64,000 nt of DNA from JAGNHN01 sp964590645 (lineage in GTDB: Bacteria; Bacteroidota; Bacteroidia; Bacteroidales; JAGNHN01), in assembly GCA_964590645.1 (NCBI GenBank), contig CAZPYJ010000011.1, forward strand, positions 1-64,000. The letters are read 5' to 3'. The position numbers and the translations under genes are program-made. Positions 18,051 through 26,891 of the stretch are shown here, one piece after another. The first letter of the stretch is position 1, and each line of letters starts with the position of its first letter. A model generated the notes under the pieces. It was not told where the DNA came from. It searched no databases and saw only the letters and a program-made list of their open reading frames with translations.

Positions 18051-18939
18051 TTGGAAATCCCGCTTCAAGGCAATGCTCAAGATCAGCATTGCCCTCGCAG
18101 CCCTTTGGTTCGTCTTCTCCCGTATCCCCTTTTCCGAAGTGATGGGATACCTGAGTCGGCTGCACCTGCTTCCAGCTGGGCTGGCATTGCTGCTCTTTCT
18201 GGCTTCTAAAACCCTTTCGGCAATGCGGCTCAACCTGCTGTTCAGGCACACTGAAATCCATATTACATCCCGGTTCAACCTCAAGCTTTATCTGCTTGGG
18301 ATGTTTTACAATCTTTTTCTTCCCGGAGGTATAGGGGGTGATGGGTATAAAATATATCTGCTCCAGAAAAAGAGTGGTGTAAAAACAAAGTGGGTATTCT
18401 GGGCTGTGCTGACAGACAGACTGATGGGGGTAATGGCCTTATGTCTTTTGGCCGTAATATTATATTATTTCACCTCCCTGAATGCCGGCTTATGGCAAAA
18501 ATGGATATGGCTGCTCATTCCCCTGGGCCTTGGTCTTTCAGCCCTCTCTCTCAGGCATTTTATCCCCCGGCTCTATCCTGCTTTCCTGAAGGCCACCGGA
18601 TTATCCATACTGGTTCAGCTTGCACAAGTTGTCTGCGCCTATGCTTTGCTCACTGCACTGGGACAAAGCAGCGGGATTGCCCCCTATCTCTTCCTGTTTC
18701 TTCTGTCTTCCCTTGTAGCAATGCTGCCCCTGACCATCGGAGGCATAGGATCAAGGGAAGTTACCTTTTTACTGGGTGCTGAAATCCTGAAACTGGATAC
18801 TGGTATTTCTGTGACCCTGAGCCTGCTTTTCTATTTGATCACCTTACTTGTATCCCTTTTCGGACTCCTCTTTGTGCTGAAGCCGGGAGAATTGGATATA
18901 AAGACAGAAACCGTCTCCACCCCGCTTAATCTGCAATAA
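18037..18939 (+). CDS. Lysylphosphatidylglycerol-synthase-TM / flippase-like domain protein
   Basis: 300 residues, seven to eight transmembrane helices, UPF0104/AglD2 type: FYNLFLPGGIGGDGYKIYLLQK, DRLMGVMAL and LPLTIGGIGSREVTFL are the conserved segments. The start is a TTG overlapping the glycosyltransferase gene by 14 nt; an internal ATG at 18073 is an alternative. Often encoded beside GT2 polyprenyl-phosphate transferases. Its 3' end overlaps the truA 3' end by 14 nt (convergent). Confidence 0.8.
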   Translation: MAKINWKSRFKAMLKISIALAALWFVFSRIPFSEVMGYLSRLHLLPAGLALLLFLASKTLSAMRLNLLFRHTEIHITSRFNLKLYLLGMFYNLFLPGGIGGDGYKIYLLQKKSGVKTKWVFWAVLTDRLMGVMALCLLAVILYYFTSLNAGLWQKWIWLLIPLGLGLSALSLRHFIPRLYPAFLKATGLSILVQLAQVVCAYALLTALGQSSGIAPYLFLFLLSSLVAMLPLTIGGIGSREVTFLLGAEILKLDTGISVTLSLLFYLITLLVSLFGLLFVLKPGELDIKTETVSTPLNLQ

Positions 18940-19678
18940 AAATATCCGGAGGATAAGCAATATCCCAAAGGAAAAGGCCCCTTGCCTGGGCTGAAACGCC
19001 GGCAGCACTCCGGTTTCGTCCTGCAATAATCTCATCAAATTCAGGAAGGCTCATTTTTTTCCGGCCGATATCAATCATCGTTCCCACTATTGCTCTTACC
19101 ATATTCCGGAGGAAACGGTTGGCTCTAATCTCAAAAACCAAAACATCCTGTTGTTGCACCCAGCCAGCGTAAAGTACATCACACTCAAAATGGATGTTGT
19201 CGGATCCGCTACGGGCAAAGGCGCTGAAATCCTTCTTTCCAATTAATGATTGGCAGGCAAGTTGCATTGCATTAATATCCAGGGGCTTATAAAAGGGGTA
19301 GGCATAGTATCGACGAAAAGGGCTGTTGGAAACATCAATATAATAGCGATAAGTCCGGCTCAGGGCACTGAAGCGTGCGTGTGCCTGGGGCGAAACCCTG
19401 ATCAAACTGCGCAGACGAATACTGGCCGGCAAATGTTTGCCAAAAAGGGAAAACGGCATCTCTTCATTCAGTTTACCCGCCCGGCTGTCAAAATGTGCAA
19501 ACATCCGGTAGGCGTGTACACCGGCATCGGTTCGTCCGGCCCCGGTAAGGGCAATGTCCTCCTTCAGAACCACACCCAGAGCATCCTCCACCGCTGCCTG
19601 CACTGAGGCAGCATTGGGCTGTTTCTGCCAACCGGCAAAGCCATCGCCCCTGAAAGCCATCTCAAGAAAATAACGCAT
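18926..19678 (-). CDS. truA: tRNA pseudouridine(38-40) synthase
   Basis: 250 residues. Isomerises U38-U40 in tRNA anticodon stems. Catalytic Asp lies in GAGRTDAGVHA (about residues 46-56). N-terminal MRYFLEMAFRGDGFAGWQKQ, FSAFARSGSD and RFLRNMVRAIVGTMIDIG are family signatures. Single gene facing away from the hydrogenase operon. Confidence 0.95.
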   Translation of the reverse strand: MRYFLEMAFRGDGFAGWQKQPNAASVQAAVEDALGVVLKEDIALTGAGRTDAGVHAYRMFAHFDSRAGKLNEEMPFSLFGKHLPASIRLRSLIRVSPQAHARFSALSRTYRYYIDVSNSPFRRYYAYPFYKPLDINAMQLACQSLIGKKDFSAFARSGSDNIHFECDVLYAGWVQQQDVLVFEIRANRFLRNMVRAIVGTMIDIGRKKMSLPEFDEIIAGRNRSAAGVSAQARGLFLWDIAYPPDIFIAD

Positions 19679-19754
19679 TCCGCAAAATTGGCAATAATTT
19701 CCTTTGACTTAGTCTAAATAACAATTTGATGATACATAGACTAAGGCAGCAATA

Positions 19755-19789
19755 TTGTTATCCCAGTAACAGATACTTGGTTACTTTTG
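19755..19789 (+). promoter_or_regulatory. Candidate promoter of the first hydrogenase operon
   Basis: -7 box TACTTTTG at 19782-19789, with a TTG 24 nt upstream at 19755-19757, longer than the usual spacing. It leaves a leader of about 75 nt before hydC. Confidence 0.45.
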
Positions 19790-19868
19790 CCGTGGTTCTA
19801 CTGTTAATTGATTAACAATAGAGAAAATTAAATTCATTGATATAACTGTATACCAACCTATTAAGATT

Positions 19869-20333
19869 ATGTCGAACACAGAAACCTTAGTTAAGCAGCT
19901 GGTTGAGCAGCACGGCAAAACCAGGAACTCCCTGATGCCGGTACTCCAGGGGATTGTTCAGCAGGAGAAATACCTGTCTGAGGAAGCGATGCTTGAAGTA
20001 GCGCAAGAGCTGGACATTTCAGCAGCCGATGTTTTCGGGACAGCCTCGTTTTACACTTTTCTGGACACGGTTCCGAGAGGAAAATTCGTAATCCGGGTTT
20101 GTAAGACCATCGCCTGCCATATGGCTGGAAAAGATGACATTATTCACTCCCTGGAAGAGACCCTAAAAGTAAAGCTGGGCCAGACCACGGTGGATAACAA
20201 GTTCACACTGCTTTCAGCCAACTGTCTGGGATGGTGCCATAAGGGCCCGGTTATGCTGGTCAATGACGATGTTTATCCGGACCTGACGCCGCAGAAGGCT
20301 ATTGAAATCATTGAAGAATACGCAAGAAAGTAA
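19869..20333 (+). CDS. hydC: HydC/NuoE-like [2Fe-2S] subunit of NADH-linked [FeFe]-hydrogenase (copy 1)
   Basis: 154 residues. Thioredoxin-like fold with the NuoE four-Cys set: CKTIAC then CLGWC (about residues 81-122). N-terminal helical bundle includes GTASFYTFLDTVPRGKF. Passes electrons between the flavin subunit and the hydrogenase subunit. First gene of a three-gene operon hydC-hydB-hydA that ends at a strong terminator at 23374-23412. Confidence 0.93.
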   Translation: MSNTETLVKQLVEQHGKTRNSLMPVLQGIVQQEKYLSEEAMLEVAQELDISAADVFGTASFYTFLDTVPRGKFVIRVCKTIACHMAGKDDIIHSLEETLKVKLGQTTVDNKFTLLSANCLGWCHKGPVMLVNDDVYPDLTPQKAIEIIEEYARK

Positions 20334-20355
20334 CCCTCCTTAACACAGCGCAACA

Positions 20356-21522
20356 ATGGAACAGAAGACATATAAAAAAGTCGATCTCATTTTCACAATG
20401 GATTCGATCGATCCCTGGGTTTTGCTTGAAAAAGTCCTGCAACGCCATCCGGACGATGTCATCCTGGATATCATCGATTCTGGCCTGAAAGGTCGGGGAG
20501 GTGCAGGGTTTCCCACCGGCTTGAAATGGAAATTCACCCGGAATGAAGAAGGAGACACCAAGTACGTAATATGCAATGCAGATGAAGGAGAGCCGGGTAC
20601 TTTCAAAGACAGAGAGATTCTGGACCGCGTACCTGATAAGGTTTTGGTTGGAATGGCGATCTGCGGTTATGTAGTGGGTGCGAAAGAGGGGTTTATCTAC
20701 CTGCGTGGAGAGTATAATTTCCTGCTTAATAAACTCAATGATCGTATAAACACATTTAACAATGTAGCTAAAGATCTGGGGCTCGACTTTACGATCAAGA
20801 TCTGCAGCGGATCCGGAGCCTACATCTGTGGAGAAGAAAGCGCCCTCTTTGAATCTATGGAAGGCAAACGCGGAGAGCCCAGAAACAAACCCCCGTATCC
20901 CACCAAGTCGGGATACAACTACAAGCCCACCGTGATCAATAATGTTGAGACCCTGGTGTACACCTTTATGATCGCCAGGCTCGGACCAGAGCAGTTCAAA
21001 GCGATGGGTACCACTGACTCCAGAGGATCAAAGGTATTTAGTGTCAGCGGTGACACCCCGATCCCGGGCATCTTTGAGCTGGAGCTGGGAATGCCCCTCT
21101 CTGATTTTGTTGATCAGTTCGGAGATGGAGATGCCAAAGCCATTCAGGTGGGAGGAGCTTCCGGACATTGTGTCCCACGCAAGATGTTCAACGATACCAT
21201 TATCGGTTTTGAAGGCATTCCCACCGGCGGATCAATGATGATATTCAACAGCACACGCTCGATGTATAACGTCCTTCACGACTATCTCGAATTCTTTACC
21301 GAGGAAAGCTGCGGACAATGCAGTCCCTGCCGGATAGGCTGTCAGCAATTGCTCAAAGGCATCGAAGCCGTTAAGCGTGGCGAACGCAAGCCGGATTACC
21401 TGGATGAACTTAAAAAACTGGCTGAAACTATGAAAATGGCATCCAAATGTGGTTTGGGTCAGTCCGTTGCCAATCCATTCACTTCTATCGTGAATAACTT
21501 CCGGGAAGAGATCATCTACTAA
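20356..21522 (+). CDS. hydB: HydB/NuoF-like NADH- and FMN-binding subunit, short form (copy 1)
   Basis: 388 residues. NuoF core with GRGGAGFPTGLKW (FMN/NADH), NADEGEPGTFKDR, GAYICGEESALFESMEG and the C-terminal [4Fe-4S] motif ESCGQCSPCRIG...CGLGQS. Unlike copy 2 (27861-29654) it lacks both the N-terminal thioredoxin-like [2Fe-2S] domain and the C-terminal 2x[4Fe-4S] ferredoxin domain. In characterised trimeric hydrogenases those extra clusters go with ferredoxin-dependent electron bifurcation. A compact form is known from NADH-only enzymes such as that of Syntrophomonas wolfei, so copy 1 is predicted NADH-dependent and ferredoxin-independent (inference). Confidence 0.92.
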   Translation: MEQKTYKKVDLIFTMDSIDPWVLLEKVLQRHPDDVILDIIDSGLKGRGGAGFPTGLKWKFTRNEEGDTKYVICNADEGEPGTFKDREILDRVPDKVLVGMAICGYVVGAKEGFIYLRGEYNFLLNKLNDRINTFNNVAKDLGLDFTIKICSGSGAYICGEESALFESMEGKRGEPRNKPPYPTKSGYNYKPTVINNVETLVYTFMIARLGPEQFKAMGTTDSRGSKVFSVSGDTPIPGIFELELGMPLSDFVDQFGDGDAKAIQVGGASGHCVPRKMFNDTIIGFEGIPTGGSMMIFNSTRSMYNVLHDYLEFFTEESCGQCSPCRIGCQQLLKGIEAVKRGERKPDYLDELKKLAETMKMASKCGLGQSVANPFTSIVNNFREEIIY

Positions 21523-23348
21523 TGCCTGATTTAAAAACAGAAAAAAGTACAACGATGAGTAAATATATGGTTAACCTGAAGATCAATAACATTCCGGTAT
21601 CGGTACCGGAGGGCACAACCATTGTTCAGGCAGCGAACAAGTTGAATTTCCGAATCCCCACCCTTTGTTTTCATCCTGACCTGACCGTAGCCGGAAACTG
21701 CCGTGTATGCGTGGTTGAAATCACCGGTGCAAAAGCCCTGGCCGCAGCCTGTGCAATGCCTGTAGCTGAAGGGATGGAAGTATTCACCAATAGTGCAAAA
21801 GTGAGGACATCCCGCAAGCACGTCATTGAACTCCTTCTTTCCGAGCACAATGCAGATTGCACCAAGTGCTTTAAGAATGGACATTGTGAGCTGCAGGATC
21901 TCGCCGCCGAATACCGCGTGGGTGATCACGTCTTTCTGGATTTGGTAAAAGAAGCCGACAAAGTGATGGATATCTCCTCTCCTTCTATCGCCAAAGACAA
22001 CAGCAAATGCATCCGTTGCCAGCGCTGTGTGCGCACCTGCGATGAACTCCAGGCTGTCGGCGCCCTGACCGTAGCCTCCAAGGGAGACCACCAGCGCATC
22101 ACCACTTTTATGGATAAACCTTTGCACAGTGTGGTCTGCACTAACTGCGGACAGTGCATCAATCGTTGTCCGACCGGAGCCCTCGTAGAGCGCAATTATA
22201 TGGACGAAGTCTGGGATATGATCAACGACCCGCTCAAGCACGTGGTGGTTCAAACTGCCCCTGCAGTACGCATAGGGCTGGGTGAAGACCTCGGCCTTGA
22301 ACCCGGACAACGCGTGACCGGAAAAATGGTTTCCGCCCTGAAACACGTTGGCTTTGATTCAGTTTTGGATACCGATTTTACTGCTGACCTTACCATTATG
22401 GAAGAAGGCACTGAGCTATTGGTGCGTCTCAAGCAGGCCCTGGTTGACAAGGATGAGAATGTCGCCCTGCCAATGACCACCTCCTGCTCACCAGGATGGA
22501 TCAAGTTTATTGAACACACTTTCCCGGAATTGCTGCCCAATGTGTCTACCTGTAAGTCCCCGCAACAAATGTTTGGCGCCCTGGCTAAAACCTATTATGC
22601 ACAGAAGAAAGGCCTGGATCCCAAGAACATTGTTTCGGTATCGGTAATGCCTTGCACAGCTAAGAAATTTGAAGCCAACAGACCCGAAATGCGGGCCAGC
22701 GGCTATCAGGATGTAGATTACGTACTGACTACCCGCGAACTGGCAATGATGATAAAACAGGCGGGCATTGAGTTTGCCAAAATCGAAGACCGCCCTTATG
22801 ACAGCATTATGGGTGAATCCACCGGTGCTGCAGTGATCTTCGGGGCTACCGGAGGAGTGATGGAAGCCGCCTTACGCACCGCCTATGAGATTGTAACAGG
22901 ACGTGAAGTGCCCTTCGAAAACCTGAATATTCTTCCGGTTCGCGGAATGGAGGGAGTGCGTGAAGCACGCATTATGATCAACGGGGTAAAACCCGAATGG
23001 AGCTTCCTGGAAGGAGTGGAATTAAGCATCGCCATAGCACACGGACTGACCAATGCCAAGAAATTGATGGAAGCGGTGAAAGAGGGCAAAGCAAGCTATC
23101 ACTTTATAGAGATAATGGCCTGCCCCGGTGGCTGCCTTGGCGGTGGCGGCCAACCCATTCCTACCTCATCCGAAATCAGAGAAAAAAGAGCAGAGGCCAT
23201 CTATGCAGAAGATGAAGGACTCGCTCTGCGCAAATCACACGAGAACCCGGAAGTGGTGGAAATATATAAAGAGTTTCTGGGCGAGCCATTGGGACACAAA
23301 TCCCACGCATTGCTCCACACTCACTACAAACCGAGGAAACGCCACTAA
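21522..23348 (+). CDS. hydA: [FeFe]-hydrogenase catalytic subunit HydA (copy 1)
   Basis: 608 residues. N-terminal [2Fe-2S] domain (CFHPDLTVAGNCRVC), His-ligated cluster HNADCTKCFKNGHC, two [4Fe-4S] motifs (CIRCQRCVRTC, CTNCGQCINRCP), then the H-cluster domain: L1 TSCSPGW, L2 VMPCTAKKFE, L3 EIMACPGGCLGGGGQP, and a small-subunit-like tail ending HALLHTHY. L1 has Ser before Pro where copy 2 has Cys. The ATG at 21522 overlaps the hydB stop; an internal ATG at 21555 (MSKYMVNLKI) is also plausible and fits the family start. Maturases HydEFG are not in the window. Confidence 0.93.
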   Translation: MPDLKTEKSTTMSKYMVNLKINNIPVSVPEGTTIVQAANKLNFRIPTLCFHPDLTVAGNCRVCVVEITGAKALAAACAMPVAEGMEVFTNSAKVRTSRKHVIELLLSEHNADCTKCFKNGHCELQDLAAEYRVGDHVFLDLVKEADKVMDISSPSIAKDNSKCIRCQRCVRTCDELQAVGALTVASKGDHQRITTFMDKPLHSVVCTNCGQCINRCPTGALVERNYMDEVWDMINDPLKHVVVQTAPAVRIGLGEDLGLEPGQRVTGKMVSALKHVGFDSVLDTDFTADLTIMEEGTELLVRLKQALVDKDENVALPMTTSCSPGWIKFIEHTFPELLPNVSTCKSPQQMFGALAKTYYAQKKGLDPKNIVSVSVMPCTAKKFEANRPEMRASGYQDVDYVLTTRELAMMIKQAGIEFAKIEDRPYDSIMGESTGAAVIFGATGGVMEAALRTAYEIVTGREVPFENLNILPVRGMEGVREARIMINGVKPEWSFLEGVELSIAIAHGLTNAKKLMEAVKEGKASYHFIEIMACPGGCLGGGGQPIPTSSEIREKRAEAIYAEDEGLALRKSHENPEVVEIYKEFLGEPLGHKSHALLHTHYKPRKRH

Positions 23349-23373
23349 TCGTCTGATCCTGGAAAATGTATAT

Positions 23374-23412
23374 CAACGAAAGCCTCCCGCTCCGGGGAGG
23401 CTTTTCTCGTTG
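23374..23412 (+). terminator. Intrinsic terminator after hydA copy 1
   Basis: AGCCTCCC/GGGGAGGCT stem (23381-23402) followed by TTTTCTCGTT, nested in a longer CAACGA/TCGTTG inverted repeat. It separates the two hydrogenase operons. Confidence 0.85.
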
Positions 23413-23520
23413 CAGATTCGCCGCATTCCTTTAGAATAAACAAAACAAAGCTGAAAGGAATCACCATAATAAAAGGCCTATGTTATTTTATTAACATTGT
23501 TATTTTTTTAACACTTTTTC

Positions 23521-23551
23521 TTTGAGGACACAAAAAAGGGCTATATTTTTG
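23521..23551 (+). promoter_or_regulatory. Promoter of the second hydrogenase/sensory operon
   Basis: TTTG (23521-23524), 19-nt spacer, TATTTTTG (23544-23551): a near-ideal Bacteroidota promoter. The predicted leader to the ATG at 23577 is about 22 nt. Confidence 0.75.
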
Positions 23552-23576
23552 CAAAGATTTTGAAAGCTTTACAAGA

Positions 23577-23966
23577 ATGCATCAGGAATCAGTAAATAAG
23601 CAACACAGCATAAACAAGGGGATCAACATCCGGGAAATTTCGGCAATACTGAACGCAACAATGCCTTGCGGGAATCAGCATCTGGATCACGAAACTGCGT
23701 ATGCATTCGCCTCAGACTTGATGAGTGATGTGCTGACCTTAACCACCGACTCCGTGCTGTTGATCACCGGATTGGCCAACGTACAGAGTATTCGCACGGC
23801 TGAGATGTCTGACATCAAATGCATCATCTATGCGAGAGGAAAAAAGGCAAGCCCGGAGATGATCGAACTGGCAGAGGAGAACGATATGGTCTTGATGGAA
23901 TGTCGCTATTCAATGTTCAAGATCAGTGGCTTGCTGTATCGGGCAGGGGTACAACCGGTATACTGA
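23577..23966 (+). CDS. DRTGG-domain-like small protein 1
   Basis: 129 residues. After a polar N-terminus the core INIREISAILNATMPCGN...FASDLMSDVLTLTTDSVLLITGLANVQSIRTAEMSDIKCIIYARGK resembles the DRTGG fold found in hydrogenase-associated regulators and phosphotransacetylase N-domains. No catalytic residues are evident; DRTGG domains are thought to bind ligands or nucleotides. First gene of a ten-gene operon, paralogous to the one at 25807-26154. Confidence 0.7.
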   Translation: MHQESVNKQHSINKGINIREISAILNATMPCGNQHLDHETAYAFASDLMSDVLTLTTDSVLLITGLANVQSIRTAEMSDIKCIIYARGKKASPEMIELAEENDMVLMECRYSMFKISGLLYRAGVQPVY

Positions 23967-23987
23967 TATCCTGAAAAAGGGTGTACA

Positions 23988-24422
23988 ATGGAAGAAATCC
24001 AGCTGCAATACCAGATTGAAGGAGGCAACTTCGCCAAAGCGGGCTACGCATCCAGCGAGATCAAAAAGGTCTTGAAGCAACTCAATGTCGATGCTTCAAC
24101 CATTAAACGCATTGTGGTTTCTTCCTACGAAGCAGAAGTGAATATTGTTGCTCACGCATATAGCGGAACGCTCACTGCCAGCATAGATAATGAAAAGATT
24201 ATTCTGCAATACGAAGACAAAGGCCCGGGAATACCGGATATTGCCAAAGCTATGGTGGCAGGATACTCCACAGCCTCCCCGGAAGTCAGGGAAATGGGGT
24301 TCGGTGCAGGGATGGGTTTACCTAATATAGATCAGAATGCAGACGGCCTGAAAATCACAAGCGAGCCAGGCATAGGGACTACAGTGTGCATCCTGGTGTA
24401 CCTGGTCACAGAAAAAGAATAA
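23988..24422 (+). CDS. RsbW-like GHKL serine/threonine kinase (anti-sigma-factor type ATPase)
   Basis: 144 residues, HATPase_c fold: N-box SSYEAEVNIVAHAYSG (about 45-60), G1 DKGPGIPD, G2 MGFGAGMGLPNI. No HisKA domain and no phospho-acceptor His, so it resembles RsbW/SpoIIAB protein kinases rather than sensor kinases. 21 nt after DRTGG-1 and 4 nt before the HydS-like gene; such ATPases accompany hydrogenase regulatory modules in Firmicutes. Target protein unknown. Confidence 0.8.
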   Translation: MEEIQLQYQIEGGNFAKAGYASSEIKKVLKQLNVDASTIKRIVVSSYEAEVNIVAHAYSGTLTASIDNEKIILQYEDKGPGIPDIAKAMVAGYSTASPEVREMGFGAGMGLPNIDQNADGLKITSEPGIGTTVCILVYLVTEKE

Positions 24423-24426
24423 TTCA

Positions 24427-25791
24427 ATGGATAAGCAGGCATTTCATCACGCTTTGAACTTCGACCGCCAGACCTGTGTCGGCTGTTCCCATTGTATGCG
24501 GGTGTGTCCAACCCACGCCATTCGGGTCAGAGAGGGCAAAGCGATCCTCCTGCCCAACCGTTGTGTGGATTGCGGTGAATGCTATCGGGTATGCCCGGTA
24601 GAGGCTATTAAGGTAGAGCAGGATGATTTCGAACTGATTTATAATTACCCTTATCGTGTAGCAATGATACCCGGTGTATTACTGGGGCAACTGAATGAAG
24701 AGATCAATCCCCGTCAGGTATACAGTATTCTGCTCGAGATGGGGTTCACCCACGTTTGCGAAGCAGAAGCCGGAGCAGAAATCCTGCGTGAAGCGATGTC
24801 AGATTATATCCGCCGGCATCAGGAAAACCGACCACTGATCTCCGCATTCTGCCCTGCCATTGTACGCCTGATCCAGGTTAAATTTCCTTCCCTGGTGAAC
24901 CATATCATCCCAATGAAACCACCCCTGGATGTGGCCGGCCTTTATTACCGCCATCTGCTGCATCAGGAAGGTGCCAGGGATGAAGAGATCGGCCTGTTCT
25001 ACATCACTCCCTGTGCCGCAAAAATCGCCGCCATCAAAAGCCCGGTTGGAGAAAGCAAATCAGTGATTGACGGGGTGATCAATATGGACTTCATCTACAA
25101 CAGGGCGCTGATTACACAGAAACAAAGCCAGGCATCATCCTGCCCTTTACAAAACGAAGCCATCCTGAGCCCCGAGTCCATACTGTGGAGCCTGACTACC
25201 GGCGAATCAGAAAATATGCCCGGACGAAGCCTGGCCATTGATGGAATCAATAATGTTATTGAATTCCTGGAGGAGCTTGAAAGCGAGGAGGTCAGCAATA
25301 TTGACTTTCTCGAACTCAGGGCTTGCGATGAAAGCTGCGCCGGAGGAATCCTCACGAACACCAATCGGTTTTTTACCTCGGAAAGACTCAGAAAACGCGC
25401 AGCTGCGAATCTCTCAATCCTCCCTGAACACGCAAATCAATCATTAACCGGAATTCAAGCCTATTCGGCTTACCTCTCGGATAATCTGAAAATTGATAAA
25501 GTAGTCCCGCGTTCAATGCTGAAACTTGATGATCACATCGGCGGCGCATTGGAGAAAATGAAAAAGGTGAATGAACTGATGGAAATCCTGCCCTATGTAG
25601 ACTGTGGCATTTGTGGATCCCCAAGCTGTCAGTCGCTGGCTGAAGACATTGTACGCGGTGAGGCCGACATCAGCCACTGCGTTTTCATTCAGCGCATCCT
25701 GGAACAAAAAGGAACCTTTCACCCGGAAGAGTCAACCAGGCTGATGAAAGAAATATGGGGAGAAGACAAGTTGGATAAAAACCTGAAATAA
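24427..25791 (+). CDS. HydS-like sensory [FeFe]-hydrogenase homologue
   Basis: 454 residues. N-terminal 2x[4Fe-4S] (CVGCSHCMRVCP, CVDCGECYRVCP), a divergent H-cluster domain, and a C-terminal RnfB-type Fe-S motif VDCGICGSPSCQSLAED (about 390-407). H-cluster motifs are degenerate: L1 AFCPAIVRL, L2 TPCAAKIAA, L3 RACDESCAGGIL. All four cluster-ligating cysteines remain, but the proton-transfer position before the L1 Cys is Phe and the L2 Lys/Glu are lost. This fits a low-activity H2 or redox sensor rather than a production enzyme (inference). No PAS or kinase domain is fused; the adjacent RsbW-like protein may serve as output. Confidence 0.83.
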   Translation: MDKQAFHHALNFDRQTCVGCSHCMRVCPTHAIRVREGKAILLPNRCVDCGECYRVCPVEAIKVEQDDFELIYNYPYRVAMIPGVLLGQLNEEINPRQVYSILLEMGFTHVCEAEAGAEILREAMSDYIRRHQENRPLISAFCPAIVRLIQVKFPSLVNHIIPMKPPLDVAGLYYRHLLHQEGARDEEIGLFYITPCAAKIAAIKSPVGESKSVIDGVINMDFIYNRALITQKQSQASSCPLQNEAILSPESILWSLTTGESENMPGRSLAIDGINNVIEFLEELESEEVSNIDFLELRACDESCAGGILTNTNRFFTSERLRKRAAANLSILPEHANQSLTGIQAYSAYLSDNLKIDKVVPRSMLKLDDHIGGALEKMKKVNELMEILPYVDCGICGSPSCQSLAEDIVRGEADISHCVFIQRILEQKGTFHPEESTRLMKEIWGEDKLDKNLK

Positions 25792-25806
25792 GCCTCAATA
25801 AAAGAT

Positions 25807-26154
25807 ATGAAGACATATACGGTAAAGGAAATTACAGCGCTGCTCGACTGGAAGGTGATAGGCGGAAATCAGGGACTGGGTAAAGAAGTGAGCGGAGCCT
25901 ATGTGGCCGACCTGCTCAGCGATGTAATGGGACACGCTCAAGAAGGTCAGATATGGATCACGATGCAGGCCCACAAGAATGTGATGGCCATTGCCTCCCT
26001 GCGTGATCTGGCTGCCATCGTTTTGGTCAATGGCAATCAACCTGACCAGGATATGCTGGCTCAGGCCAATGAAGAAGGAATCCCGGTACTGAGTACAAAC
26101 CTGGGCACGTTTGACACTGCCGGCCAGCTCTATCAAATCATTATTGCAAAATGA
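25807..26154 (+). CDS. DRTGG-domain-like small protein 2
   Basis: 115 residues, almost entirely the DRTGG-like fold: MKTYTVKEITALLDWKVIGG, VADLLSDVMGHAQEGQIWIT and AIVLVNGNQPDQDMLAQA. Shares the DLLSDVM-type core with the protein at 23577. Overlaps the PHP gene by 4 nt (ATGA), so translation is probably coupled. Confidence 0.72.
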   Translation: MKTYTVKEITALLDWKVIGGNQGLGKEVSGAYVADLLSDVMGHAQEGQIWITMQAHKNVMAIASLRDLAAIVLVNGNQPDQDMLAQANEEGIPVLSTNLGTFDTAGQLYQIIIAK

Positions 26155-26891
26155 GATTCTTTCGGGCTGACATACACATTCATACCTTACTCTCACCCTG
26201 CGGAAGCCTGGAGATGAGCCCATTGCGTATTGTCGCTGAAGCCCGGGAGAAAAAGATCGACATCATTGGCATTACGGACCACAACTCCACCCTTCATTGC
26301 AAGCTCATCCGAAAACTGGCAGCGCAAGCAGGGATCAGCGTACTGAGCGGAGCGGAGGTGGGCACACGCGAAGAAGTCCATTGTCTGGCCTTTTTTGAGG
26401 AGGATGAGACCCTTGATGCCTTCCAGGCATTCCTGGATAAGCATATACCCCGCGTACCGAATGATGTACATCGCTTTGGAGACCAGGTTGTGTTGGACGA
26501 GAATGAAAACATCATCGCAGAGGAACCCTGGCTGCTCCTCAATGGCTTGAGCGCTGGCATCAAGCAGATAGAAGAAAAGGTACACGACCTGAATGGGATT
26601 TTTATTCCGGCTCACATCGACCGTCCATATTACAGCCTGTTCAGCCAGCTGGGATTCTTCCCCGATAATCTGAAAGTGGAAGCCCTTGAAATTTCCAGAA
26701 AAACGGATCCATCGGATTTCTTAAAAAGAAATAATATGCCGGAAGGCATCAGTCTGTTGAAAAACTCAGATGCCCATTACCCGGGAGACATTGGCAGAGC
26801 ATATAATCTAATGTGGCTGGAAAGCCCTACCTTTAATGAAGTTAAACTGGCCCTGGCAGGAGAGCAGGGCCGATACGTCCGGATCCAATGA
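26151..26891 (+). CDS. PHP-domain phosphoesterase
   Basis: 246 residues. Metal-binding PHP motifs: RADIHIHTLLSPCG (DxHxH), GITDHNS (DH), GAEVGTREEVHCLAFF (E...H), PAHIDRP and KNSDAHYPGDIG (D.H). The first metal set appears complete. PHP enzymes of this subclass are regularly encoded beside HydABC operons in Firmicutes but have no assigned substrate. 4-nt overlaps with both neighbours. Confidence 0.85.
   Translation: MRFFRADIHIHTLLSPCGSLEMSPLRIVAEAREKKIDIIGITDHNSTLHCKLIRKLAAQAGISVLSGAEVGTREEVHCLAFFEEDETLDAFQAFLDKHIPRVPNDVHRFGDQVVLDENENIIAEEPWLLLNGLSAGIKQIEEKVHDLNGIFIPAHIDRPYYSLFSQLGFFPDNLKVEALEISRKTDPSDFLKRNNMPEGISLLKNSDAHYPGDIGRAYNLMWLESPTFNEVKLALAGEQGRYVRIQ

Noticed and set aside
21531..22346. 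271-codon minus-strand frame opposite hydA copy 1
   Set aside because: hydA is fully supported; the opposite frame is His/Gly-rich antisense translation.
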